Below, in pieces: positions 42,831 to 51,182 of a DNA stretch of 64,000 nt. Position 1 is the stretch's first letter. Every line of letters begins with the position of its first letter. The notes beneath the pieces are model-generated. The model was not told the origin of the DNA, did not search any database, and saw only the letters and a list, made by a program, of their open reading frames with translations. The DNA is taken from contig NZ_CP061913.1 in the NCBI RefSeq assembly GCF_019904175.1, positions 10,416,001 to 10,480,000 on the forward strand, written 5' to 3'. Position numbers and translations under genes: made by a program. Source of the stretch: Dactylosporangium vinaceum. Lineage in GTDB: Bacteria; Actinomycetota; Actinomycetes; Mycobacteriales; Micromonosporaceae.

Positions 42831-44600
42831 TCAGAAGGTTCGGCGGATCAACGTGGCTGGGTTGTCGAACCATTCTTCGTGGTGGGTGGCTGGGCCCAGG
42901 AGGTCGATTGCTGCCACATACGCCGCCCCGTCCACCCGGCGGGTGGCCAGGCGGGCTACCGTCGCCTGCAGGTACTGGTAGTCGCTGTGGTCGGGGTACT
43001 CGCGCACCGCCCCCGACACCAGCTCCGCCGCCTCCACGTCGCGGCCCAGTTCCAGGAGCGACAGGATTACCCAGCGGCCGGCGGCGGCGCGGGTCGGGCC
43101 TGAGTGTTGGAAGGCGGACATGAAGCCGTCCAGCGCCGGCTCGAAACGGCCCTGTCTGAAGTGTTCCAGCGCGGCCGCGTAGGGCAGGTCGGGTGGTGGG
43201 GTGTCGGCGGTGGCCGGGAGGTAGGCGTGCACCGTGTCGGAGCCGGCGTTGCGGCGCCGGGCCACTACTCGCCAGCGGACTGCGCGGTGGGCCTCGAACG
43301 CGGGGAACGACACCGGTACCGCGATCGCCCCCGCCGTCGTCGCGGCCGCGTAGGCGTGCAGCCGGGGTTCGAAGTCGGCCGGGTACTGCAGGCCCGCCAG
43401 GTCGAAGGTCCAGTCCGGCGGGAGCGGTGGTGGGGTCCAGGCGGCGGCGGCTGCGCGGTAGGACTGCTCCAAGCGGTCGGTGATGACGTCCCAGGAGTAG
43501 CCGGCGGCGGTGGTCAGGCCGCCCTCCCGCAGACGCTCGGCCAGGGCCGGGTCGTCCAGGAGCCGGCGGACCTGGGTGGTCAGGGCGGCGACGTCGCCCA
43601 CGTCGGCCAGGAGGGCGTTCGTGCCGTCGCGGGCGTATTCGAGAACACCCGTGTTGCGCGTGGCCACCACTGGCGTACCCGAGGCCATCGCCTCCAGGCA
43701 GGGTAGCGAGAAGGACTCGTAGCGGGAGCAGCAGACGTACGCCGCGGCGCCGCGGAACAGGGCGCCGAGGGTCGGCTGGTCGGGCGAGACGACCACTCGG
43801 CCCAGCGGCTCCACCGGAGGGCGCGGGGTCACCCACACCAGGTCCAGCGGGCGGGGCTCGGCGCAGAGGGCGCGGTACACCCGGCGCATTTCGTCCATGC
43901 CCTTGAAGGCGTTGCCGTCCCAGCCCACGAAGAGCAGGTACGGGTGGTCGGCGGTGGCGGGTGGGCCCGTGGGGGTGAAGATGGTGCGGTCGACGGCGTT
44001 GTGGACCACCGTCGCGGGGACGTCGTAGCGGTCGCGCAGGACCTCGGCCACGGTGCCGCTGACCGTGATGGTGGCGTCGGCGGCGGCCAGGTTGCGGGCG
44101 GCGAGCCGGAAGATCTCGGGGTCGACCTGCTCGAAGAGGTGGAAGTCGCCCTGCTCGAAGTGGATGACCGGGGCGGTGCCGACGGTGCGGGCGGCCAGGA
44201 TCTGGTCCCAGTAGCCGCAGATGATCACGTCGGCGGGGCCGATGTATGCCGACAGCTCGATGCCGAACGGCACCTGCCGGAAGTCGCAGCGCAGGTCGAA
44301 CCAGTCGGGGCGGGGGAAGTGGCTGAGGACCGTGACCTGGTGGCCGCGGGCCGTGAGGCGGTTGGCGTGCTCGAAGAGCACCCGGGCACCGCCGCCCACG
44401 TCGGTGCGTGGAGCCAGGTACACCAGACGCAAGCAGGCTGGACTTCCCGCGATGCCGGCAACGAGAGACGCAGGCACCGCCGCCGGCAAAGCGGTGCGGG
44501 ATGCGAACTCCCGCCGCCGGGCCGCCGCCACCGCTGCCGGCAGATCCGGGCACAGCGCGCCGGCCACCGACGGCGAGAAGGACTTGAGCCGTAAACCCAT
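42831..44600 (-). CDS. GT4-family glycosyltransferase with C-terminal extension
   Basis: 589 residues. After a ~55-residue leader, the GT-B fold starts at 'LRLVYLAPRTDVGGGARVLFEHANRLTARGHQVTVLS'. The donor-binding half has 'PYLLFVGWDGNAFKGMDEM' and 'AAYVCCSRYESFSLPCLEAMASGTPVVATRNTGVLEY', the E-x7-E signature of GT4. From about 400 onward is a second region with helical TPR-like segments ('AALEHFRQGRFEPALDGFMSAF'). Cytoplasmic, no membrane helix. Last gene of the MMPL-GT2-FkbM-GT4 run (19-bp gap to the previous gene). Probable sugar transfer to flagellin or a surface glycan. Confidence 0.88.
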   Translation of the reverse strand: MGLRLKSFSPSVAGALCPDLPAAVAAARRREFASRTALPAAVPASLVAGIAGSPACLRLVYLAPRTDVGGGARVLFEHANRLTARGHQVTVLSHFPRPDWFDLRCDFRQVPFGIELSAYIGPADVIICGYWDQILAARTVGTAPVIHFEQGDFHLFEQVDPEIFRLAARNLAAADATITVSGTVAEVLRDRYDVPATVVHNAVDRTIFTPTGPPATADHPYLLFVGWDGNAFKGMDEMRRVYRALCAEPRPLDLVWVTPRPPVEPLGRVVVSPDQPTLGALFRGAAAYVCCSRYESFSLPCLEAMASGTPVVATRNTGVLEYARDGTNALLADVGDVAALTTQVRRLLDDPALAERLREGGLTTAAGYSWDVITDRLEQSYRAAAAAWTPPPLPPDWTFDLAGLQYPADFEPRLHAYAAATTAGAIAVPVSFPAFEAHRAVRWRVVARRRNAGSDTVHAYLPATADTPPPDLPYAAALEHFRQGRFEPALDGFMSAFQHSGPTRAAAGRWVILSLLELGRDVEAAELVSGAVREYPDHSDYQYLQATVARLATRRVDGAAYVAAIDLLGPATHHEEWFDNPATLIRRTF

Positions 44601-44619
44601 GACCGCGAACCCAACCGAG

Positions 44620-46461
44620 CTAGAAATCGATGATGGCGAACGGGTAGAAGTCGACGCGCTCCAGATCGGAGACGTCGATGGGCGTCGGGCGGATGTCGGC
44701 GCTCAGCGCGTGCAGGCGGCCCCCGCACTCCTTGCCGATCGTGCGCAGCAGGTCGGCGAAGCGGCCGCGGTCGGCGCCCAGCATCAGCGAGTTCCACTCG
44801 AAGACGATGCGGCGGATGCGGCGCTGACGGATCAGGTCCATCATGCCCATGAAGGCGTGGTACTCCCCGCCCTCGATATCGATCTTCAGAACGTCGATGA
44901 CCCCGGCGTCGCGCAGCGCGTCGTCCAGCCGCACCGCGGGCACCTCCATGGACGTGACCTCGTCGACCCGGTTGACGTGGTCCGGCCGGTGCTGAATGGA
45001 GGAGTCCCCCACCCACTTCGCCGAGGCGTGGAACTTGATGGTGGTGTTGGCCGAGTACGCCGCCTGGTTGTGCACCACCACGTTGTGCTCGGTGAGCCAG
45101 TTGACGGCCAGGTTGTCCCGCAGGATGCCGGCGGTCGTCGGGTTCGCCTCGAAGGCGATCACCTTGCCGCCGAGGCCGGTGCGCTGGGTGGCGAGCACTG
45201 TGAAGTATCCGATGTTCGCCCCGATGTCCACGAACGTCTGCCCGGGCTGGATCGTCATGGCCAGGAATTTGGTGAGCGGCCCCTCGATCGCACCCCAGGT
45301 CACGAGCGACGGCATCAGGCTGTAGTCGTCCGCGGGTGCGAGCAGCATCGAGCCGTAGGCGGTCTCGATGAGCATCCGGTTGTTGCCGATGTACGTCCCC
45401 CGCAGGCCCGCCCGGACCGGTGCCTCCGCGACCGGCGTCGGCGCCGGGGCGGACTGCAGCCCGAGCAGTGTCCGCGCATTCTCGGCCGGATCGTCGCTCA
45501 TCGCCACGCGCATGGTGGCGTGCAGGGTCGCGCCCTCGGGCTCGCCGTACACGACGATCTCCGGCAGGTCCCGCCCACCGGCGAGCTGCTGCAGCAGCCC
45601 CGACATCGCGTCCCCGACGGCCTCGGTGACCTGCGGAACGCCCTTGACGACGAGCGCGAGCTCCATCCCCGGGCGCCCGATGGCGATCTCGACGGCCCCC
45701 GCCAGCACCACGGCCGCGGTCTCGACCAGATCCGGATCGACCGTCACCACGATGCGATCGACCGCGGGCGCGGGCGCGGGTGCGGGCGGGGGCGGGGGCG
45801 GCGCGGCGGCCGGGGGCTCGGCAGCGGCGGGAGCGGCCGGAAACGCCGAAAGCCAGTGACACACGGCGTACGCGTCCGGGAAGGCGGTGCCCTCGCGCGG
45901 CGTCTCGGTCCAGTGGTACGGGAAGAACAGCTCGGACCCGAAGACGGCCGGCGTCACCGTGCCGAGGGCGTCCTGCTCGGCCACGACCCGGGTCAGCAGC
46001 TCCGCACCGGTCTGCTCGTCCCGCGGCTTGCCCGCCCGCCAGGCGATGGAGTTCGGCAGCGCGTCCACCACGGCCGCGATGAGCGGGCTCCCGGGCGCGG
46101 CCCCGAGCACCCCGTCGCCGAGCCGGAACCCGTCCTCGCGCACGCAGAACACCTCGACGCCACCCAGCAGCGGCTCGATGCTGCGCAGGCACTCCATGTC
46201 GGTGCCAATGAACACGCCGCCGTGCGCGAGCAGCAGCTCGTAGCGCAGGATGTCGGCCTTCTGCCCGGCCGGGGCCGCGTCGAACAGCTGCTGGTTGCGC
46301 AGCGGCGGCACGTCCGCGTCGGTCCACAGCCGCAGCTGCCAGCCCGGGTGGTGGCGCAGCCACGACTCACCGAAGGCCGTCTCCTGGGCCGAGAGCGCCC
46401 GGCCGAGGGCGATCCGGTGGAACACGCGGGGCATGCGGAGCCGTTCGAGTACCGCCGTCAT
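44620..46461 (-). CDS. Fusion: sugar-transferase DXD domain plus FkbM-family methyltransferase
   Basis: 613 residues. The N-terminal ~215 residues resemble the 'glycosyltransferase sugar-binding region containing DXD motif' family ('IPRVFHRIALGR'-type start, 'LRLWTDADVPPLRN', 'KADILRYELLLAHGGVFIGTDMECL'). A poly-Pro/Ala linker (about 215-240) and a middle domain of unknown type follow (about 240-330). The C-terminal ~230 residues are an FkbM methyltransferase with SAM motif 'TFVDIGANIGYFTVLA', 'AFEANPTTAGIL' and 'VLKIDIEGGEYHAF'. It could add and then O-methylate a sugar. ATG 46461 overlaps the upstream stop by 4 bp; longer frames upstream are rejected for that reason. Confidence 0.85.
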   Translation of the reverse strand: MTAVLERLRMPRVFHRIALGRALSAQETAFGESWLRHHPGWQLRLWTDADVPPLRNQQLFDAAPAGQKADILRYELLLAHGGVFIGTDMECLRSIEPLLGGVEVFCVREDGFRLGDGVLGAAPGSPLIAAVVDALPNSIAWRAGKPRDEQTGAELLTRVVAEQDALGTVTPAVFGSELFFPYHWTETPREGTAFPDAYAVCHWLSAFPAAPAAAEPPAAAPPPPPPAPAPAPAVDRIVVTVDPDLVETAAVVLAGAVEIAIGRPGMELALVVKGVPQVTEAVGDAMSGLLQQLAGGRDLPEIVVYGEPEGATLHATMRVAMSDDPAENARTLLGLQSAPAPTPVAEAPVRAGLRGTYIGNNRMLIETAYGSMLLAPADDYSLMPSLVTWGAIEGPLTKFLAMTIQPGQTFVDIGANIGYFTVLATQRTGLGGKVIAFEANPTTAGILRDNLAVNWLTEHNVVVHNQAAYSANTTIKFHASAKWVGDSSIQHRPDHVNRVDEVTSMEVPAVRLDDALRDAGVIDVLKIDIEGGEYHAFMGMMDLIRQRRIRRIVFEWNSLMLGADRGRFADLLRTIGKECGGRLHALSADIRPTPIDVSDLERVDFYPFAIIDF

Positions 46462-48362
46462 CGGAAGCTCCCCACGAGGTCGCGGATGTTCAGCAGGCGC
46501 CCCAGCGTCTCGGCGATCTCGCCGCGCGGCAGCGGCAGTGCGTGCCGGGCCGGGTCGTGCCCGTCGACCGGCGCGAACGACGCCACCAGGTCGCACGCCC
46601 GCCAGAGGTCGTCGGCGCCCTGGCCGGCCTGGAGCTCGAACTCGCACGGCACGTCGATGTCGGCGGCCGTGATGTCGATTCCCGGGGGTACTCCGACCAC
46701 GAGCACGGCCGCCCCGGAGGCCGCCTGCGCCAGGTGCCCCGCGACCTCATCGAGCAGCGGTGAGAGCGCGCTGATGCCGATGCGCAGCGCCCGGCCCTCG
46801 GCCCGGGCGGCGCTGCGGCGGGCGACGAGCAGCCAGCCCAGGCTCGCCTCGATGGAGCTGACCGTCACCAGGTCCTGGTGCATGCGGTCCAGCAGCGTGC
46901 CCTTGCCGTGCGGGTCGTGGGTGCGCCGCAGCCCCTCCACGGTGGTGGGCAGGTTCGTCGTCATCAGGCGCAGCCGCGCGTCGGTCCGGCGGCCGACCTT
47001 GCGGGTCGTGGCCTCATAGGTGGTGCTCCGATACGCCGGGTGCGTCCGCAGATCCGGATGGCGCTCGGCCAGATGGGCCCGGGCCTGCCCGACGCGGCCC
47101 GCGCGGCGCATCAGCGACACGGGGTCGAGGCCGATGCGCACCCGCTGCACGGCATGGCGGTTGTGCACCACCCGCAGCCCGCGCGGCCGGTGCGAGAGCC
47201 GGTAGGCGAGGTCCGCGTCCTCGGCGAACGGCACCTCGAAGCGGGCGTCGCCGAGCACCGAGCGGCGGATGCTGGAGCGGCCGCCCCAGAACTGGTGCCA
47301 GTCGCCGATGCCGTAGTGGCGCAGGCCGTCGTGGCTGCGGTACACGGTGCCGCGGAAGGCCAGCCACGCCTCGACGCTGCAGGCCCGGTCGGCGGTGGGG
47401 CCGGTCCAGCCGAGGACGGCGTCGACGTCGTTGCCGTGCTCGACGTACGTGCGCAGGTGCTCGGCCAGGCAGCGCGGCGCCGGCTCGTCATCGTCGTCGA
47501 GGAAGAAGACGATGTCCCCGCGGCTCGCGTCCAGACCGGCGTTGCGAGCCTCGCCGGGGCCGCCGTTCTGTTCGAGCCGGATGAACGTCAGGTCGAGGCG
47601 GTCAAGGAACGGCAGCACGACGAGCTCGGCGGACTCGGGCGAGCCGTCGTCGACGACCACGACCTGGAACCGGTCGCGGGGCAGGGTCTGCTCGCACAGG
47701 GCGGCCAGGCAGTCGTGGAGGGCGGCCGGGCGCTGGTAGGTGCTGACGATGACGCTGAGGGTCAGGTCCGTGTCCGGCGGTTCGAGGTCGCCGGCCAGCT
47801 CGCGGTACACATCCGACCATCCCTTGCCGGCACCCGGGCTGGAGTGGTCGAGGACGGGGCTGCCCGGGTCCAGCCAGTCGGCCAGCAGGCCTCGGTGGTC
47901 GGCGACGCAGACCAGGTCGGCCCGGGTGAACTGGTCGGTGAGGAAGACCTGCGCGGCCTCGCTCGGCGGCGGTGACCAGCCGGCGTGGACGCTGACGACC
48001 AGGGGTAGGCCGAGGAGCCAGGAGCGCTCCAGCACGGCCGCGTCGGCCAGCTCGCCGGCCAGGTGGACGTGCACCACGTCGACGTCGCCGGCGGCCAGCA
48101 GCTCGGCGAGGAGCTGTTCGGAGGGCGTGTCGCCGAAGAACGGTTCGGGCCCCGGGACCTCCAGCGTGTACTGCCGGACGCCCTGATCGAGACCGGTCTC
48201 GCGCAGTGCCGCGGCCGAGGCGGCGCGCGACGGCTCGATCGCCAGCACGTCCCAGCCGCGGGCCGCGACCTGGCGGGCCAGCGTGGCGCAGCGCCGATAC
48301 GCGATCGAGTCGCGCGAGGGCAGGATGACGGCCGCACGGGGCCGGCGTGTGTTCTTCCGCAC
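46458..48362 (-). CDS. Glycosyltransferase with GT4-like N-terminus and GT2 core
   Basis: 634 residues. Residues 1-190 look like the N-terminal half of a GT-B enzyme ('AAVILPSRDSIAYRRCATLARQVAARGWDVLAIEP', 'VDVVHVHLAGELAD'). Residues 200-440 are a complete GT2 domain ('LSVIVSTYQRPAALHDCLAALCEQ', 'VVVVDDGSPES', 'GEARNAGLDASRGDIVFFLDDDDEP', 'FAEDADLAYRLSHRP'). The C-terminal ~190 residues are not recognised. GTG start, weak ribosome binding site, 22 bp after the MMPL gene. Co-translated with the FkbM fusion (ATGA overlap). Acceptor unknown; flagellin is a guess from location. Confidence 0.85.
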   Translation of the reverse strand: MRKNTRRPRAAVILPSRDSIAYRRCATLARQVAARGWDVLAIEPSRAASAAALRETGLDQGVRQYTLEVPGPEPFFGDTPSEQLLAELLAAGDVDVVHVHLAGELADAAVLERSWLLGLPLVVSVHAGWSPPPSEAAQVFLTDQFTRADLVCVADHRGLLADWLDPGSPVLDHSSPGAGKGWSDVYRELAGDLEPPDTDLTLSVIVSTYQRPAALHDCLAALCEQTLPRDRFQVVVVDDGSPESAELVVLPFLDRLDLTFIRLEQNGGPGEARNAGLDASRGDIVFFLDDDDEPAPRCLAEHLRTYVEHGNDVDAVLGWTGPTADRACSVEAWLAFRGTVYRSHDGLRHYGIGDWHQFWGGRSSIRRSVLGDARFEVPFAEDADLAYRLSHRPRGLRVVHNRHAVQRVRIGLDPVSLMRRAGRVGQARAHLAERHPDLRTHPAYRSTTYEATTRKVGRRTDARLRLMTTNLPTTVEGLRRTHDPHGKGTLLDRMHQDLVTVSSIEASLGWLLVARRSAARAEGRALRIGISALSPLLDEVAGHLAQAASGAAVLVVGVPPGIDITAADIDVPCEFELQAGQGADDLWRACDLVASFAPVDGHDPARHALPLPRGEIAETLGRLLNIRDLVGSFR

Positions 48363-48384
48363 ACCGGCCCCATCGGCACCCGAT

Positions 48385-50556
48385 TCACACCTTTAGGAAA
48401 ACCTTCTCCGGGGTGTTCGCCACCGCCGGAGGCTTCTTGCGCATGAACCGCGGCGCCCACCAGTTGGCGTCGCCCAGCAGCGTCATCAGCGACGGCAGCA
48501 CCACCGCGCGGATGATCGTCGCGTCGAGCAGGATGGCCGCGGCCAGGCCGACGCCGAGCTGCTTCATGTCGATCGTGCTGAGCGTGGCGAAGATGGCGAA
48601 CACGGCGACCATGACCACGGCGGCGCTGGTGACCACGCCGGCCGAGCCGGAGATGCCCTTCGCGACGGCCTCACGGGTGGTGAGGCCGGAGCGGACCGCC
48701 TCGCGAATCCGGCTGACGACGAACACGTGGTAGTCCATCGACAGGCCGAAGAGCACCACGAAGAGGAACAGCGGCAGCCAGGACACCACCGCGTCCATCG
48801 ACCGGAAGCCCAGGACGCCCTCGGCCCAGGTGCCCTGGAAGATCAGCACGACCAGGCCGTAGGAGGCGGCCGCGGAGAGCATGTTGAGGGCGATGGAGGT
48901 CAGCGCGACGACCACCGAGCGGAACGTGAACGCCATGACGATGAAGGTCAGGATGAGCACGAACCCGACGACGAGCGGCAGCTTCTCCTTGACGTGCCGG
49001 GCGTAGTCGACGTCGGCCGCGACGAACCCGCCGACGGCGCTCTGCGCACCGGGGACGCCGCCGAGGGTCTGCGGCACCAGCTCGCCGCGCAGCTTGTCGA
49101 GGGAGGCGCGGGCCTGCGCCGAGCGGCCCTCGAACGGGGTGGCCACGTCGAGCAGGGCGACGGTGCCGTCCTGTGACACCTGGATCTGCGGCTCCTGGTC
49201 GAGCGGGGCGAACAGCGGGTCGGCCGCCGCCTTCTGGGCCAGCCGGGTGAGCGCCGCCCGGGTGTTGTCGAGCTGCCCGGCGGGGACCCGCACCGCGACG
49301 GTGTGCACCGTGCCATTGCTCGGGAACGCCTGCACGAGGCGGTCGTACGCCTGCATGGCCGGCGTGGTCCGCGGAAGGTCCTCCATGCCGGGGAAGGTCA
49401 GGCGCATGCTGAGCGCCGGCGCGGCCAGGGCCAGCAGCGCGATGACCGAGACGATGAGCGTGGCGGCCGGGCGGCGCAGCGCGGGGCGAAGGATGAAAGC
49501 CCAGACCTTCGAGCCCTTGTCGTCCGTACGCGGCCGCGTGAGCCGCCACAGCAGAGGCACCCGCGGCCGGTCGATCCAGCGGCCCAGCTTGGACAGCAGC
49601 GCCGGCAGGACGGTCAGCGAGCCGAGGACGGCGACGAGCACGACCAGGATGGAGCCGACGGCCAGTGACGAGAACACCACGTCGCCGGCGAGGAACAGCC
49701 CGGCCATCGCGATGGTCACGGCGATGCCGGAGACGACGACGGCGTGCCCGGAGGTCTCCGCGGCCAGCTCGACGGCGTCGAGGTGCCCGCGGCCCCGGGC
49801 CCGCTCCTCGCGCTCGCGGCGCAGGTAGAACAGCGAGTAGTCGACGCCGACGGCCATGCCGATGAGCAGGATGACGCTCGAGGTGGTGTCGGTCGACGGG
49901 ACGAGGTGCGAGGCCAGGGTGGAGAGGCCGAGCGCGGCCGCCACCGATGACAGCGCGAGCAGCACCGGGATGCCGGCGGCGATGAGCGCGCCGAAGGCCA
50001 CGACGAGGATCGCGAAGGTGACCGGGAGGCTGAGGTACTCCGCCCGCTTGAAGTCCTTGCCGAGGGTGTCGTCCATCGCCTTGGAGATGGACGGGCCACC
50101 GGTCTCCTCCACGCGCAGCGCGGGGTGGCGGGTCTGCACGTCCGCGGTGGCCGCGGCGAGCGGGCCGAGCCGGTCGGAAGCCGTGTCCGGGTCGCCCTTG
50201 AGGGTCACCCGCACCAGCAGTGCGCTCTTGTCGTGCGAGGGCAGCGGGTCGCTGACCGCGGCGACGTCCGGCAGCGCCTTCATGGCCGCGCTCACGTCGG
50301 CGGCGGCCTGCATGGCGGCGTCGGTGTCGAGGGCGCCGGAGCGGGCGGTGATGAGCACGCTCTCGGTGGCCGGGTTGTCGAAGTGGCCGTCGCCGGCGAT
50401 GACGTCGGCCCGGCCGGACTCGCCGATGGCCTGGTCGCGGCTCGTCGCCTCGACGGAGCCGGCCATGCTGCCGCCGACGAAGCACACGGCGACGAACACG
50501 ACCCACAGGGCAATGGCGCGCCACGGGTGCTCGGCACTCCAGCGCGCGATCCTCAC
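48385..50556 (-). CDS. MMPL-family RND transporter
   Basis: 723 residues from GTG 50556 (GGAGAAGAG 9-10 nt upstream; frame open further up). Topology is that of MmpL/actinorhodin-exporter-like proteins: helix at about 12-35, large extracytoplasmic loop, five helices (about 180-350 with 'GVDYSLFYLRREREERARG'), second loop, five helices (about 530-700 with 'GLSMDYHVFVVSRIREAV'). The paired G-x-D-Y-x motifs carry the proton-relay Asp residues. Exports lipids, glycolipids or antibiotics. It heads the glycosyltransferase run, so a glycolipid cargo or simple self-protection are both possible. Divergent from flgB. Confidence 0.92.
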   Translation of the reverse strand: MRIARWSAEHPWRAIALWVVFVAVCFVGGSMAGSVEATSRDQAIGESGRADVIAGDGHFDNPATESVLITARSGALDTDAAMQAAADVSAAMKALPDVAAVSDPLPSHDKSALLVRVTLKGDPDTASDRLGPLAAATADVQTRHPALRVEETGGPSISKAMDDTLGKDFKRAEYLSLPVTFAILVVAFGALIAAGIPVLLALSSVAAALGLSTLASHLVPSTDTTSSVILLIGMAVGVDYSLFYLRREREERARGRGHLDAVELAAETSGHAVVVSGIAVTIAMAGLFLAGDVVFSSLAVGSILVVLVAVLGSLTVLPALLSKLGRWIDRPRVPLLWRLTRPRTDDKGSKVWAFILRPALRRPAATLIVSVIALLALAAPALSMRLTFPGMEDLPRTTPAMQAYDRLVQAFPSNGTVHTVAVRVPAGQLDNTRAALTRLAQKAAADPLFAPLDQEPQIQVSQDGTVALLDVATPFEGRSAQARASLDKLRGELVPQTLGGVPGAQSAVGGFVAADVDYARHVKEKLPLVVGFVLILTFIVMAFTFRSVVVALTSIALNMLSAAASYGLVVLIFQGTWAEGVLGFRSMDAVVSWLPLFLFVVLFGLSMDYHVFVVSRIREAVRSGLTTREAVAKGISGSAGVVTSAAVVMVAVFAIFATLSTIDMKQLGVGLAAAILLDATIIRAVVLPSLMTLLGDANWWAPRFMRKKPPAVANTPEKVFLKV

Positions 50557-50658
50557 GGTAACTGGTCTCTTCTCCACGCCGATGACGCTATGGATCGGCG
50601 CGGCGGCGGGCATCCGGGCTGCACCCGGCCCGCACCCGGATCCACGAACCGGGGGTTT

Positions 50659-50673
50659 CCCTGAGTATCAGGG
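50659..50673. promoter_or_regulatory. Perfect palindrome in the MMPL-flgB intergenic region
   Basis: CCCTGAGTATCAGGG: 6-bp arms around GTA/TAC-type centre, about 100 bp upstream of the MMPL start. Likely operator for a TetR-, MarR- or LuxR-type regulator, most probably for the transporter. Confidence 0.5.
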
Positions 50674-50701
50674 CTCACACGGGGCGGCTGACGCGACCGG
50701 C

Positions 50702-50722
50702 CTGCAACCGAGCGGCAACCGA
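50702..50722 (+). promoter_or_regulatory. Direct-repeat activator box upstream of the flgB promoter
   Basis: GCAACCG (50704-50710), AGCG, GCAACCG (50715-50721): two identical heptamers 11 bp apart, on the same helical face. It ends 18 bp before the -35. From memory, the Actinoplanes missouriensis regulator TcrA recognises GCA(A/C)CCG-N4-GCA(A/C)CCG, which this matches perfectly. Confidence 0.78.
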
Positions 50723-50739
50723 AGAAAGCCCGGATCTGC

Positions 50740-50767
50740 CTTAACCTGCCCGCCCCTGGGCCGATAG
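50740..50767 (+). promoter_or_regulatory. Sigma-28/FliA-type promoter of the flgB operon
   Basis: CTTA (50740-50743), 16-nt spacer, GCCGATAG (50760-50767), about 70 bp before the flgB GTG. The -10 is identical to that of the MCP promoter. Confidence 0.82.
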
Positions 50768-50835
50768 CCCCAGTGAGCAAGGATGGCTCACCCGTAAGCG
50801 CAGGACGCGGCGACACACCGTGGGGAGTCGGATTC

Positions 50836-51177
50836 GTGCTCGAGGACACCACTCAGGTCGCCCTGCACGGCGCCCTGGCCGGGCTGGCCAAGCGGCAGCG
50901 GGTGATCGCTGACAACATCGCCAACATCAACACGCCGGGCTTCCTCGCCGGCCGCGTCGACTTCGAGGACGCCCTGCGCCTGGCGGTGCAGGCCGGCGAG
51001 CCGGCCGACGCGGACATCACCACGGCGCGGTCGCTGGAGCCCACCCGCGAGGACGGCAACAACGTGAACCTCGACCACGAGGTCCTCTCGAACATCGACA
51101 CGGGGCTGCGGTACCAGACGATGCTGCGCGCCACCGACGACAAGTTCGGCCTTCTCCGCGCCGTCATCCGGGGCTGA
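50836..51177 (+). CDS. flgB: Flagellar proximal rod protein FlgB
   Basis: 113 residues from GTG 50836 (GGGGAG at 50821-50826); the frame is open to 50773 but that start would precede the ribosome binding site. 'LHGALAGLAKRQRVIADNIANINTPGFLAGRVDFEDAL' is the rod-protein N-terminal signature, and 'TGLRYQTMLRATDDKFGLLRAVIRG' the C-terminal helix. First gene of the basal-body operon; 5 bp before flgC. Confidence 0.96.
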   Translation: MLEDTTQVALHGALAGLAKRQRVIADNIANINTPGFLAGRVDFEDALRLAVQAGEPADADITTARSLEPTREDGNNVNLDHEVLSNIDTGLRYQTMLRATDDKFGLLRAVIRG

Positions 51178-51182
51178 TCGCG

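Noticed and set aside
44221-47019. 932-codon plus-strand open frame
   Set aside because: Antisense shadow of the glycosyltransferase/FkbM genes; low-complexity Arg/Gly/Asp/His translation.
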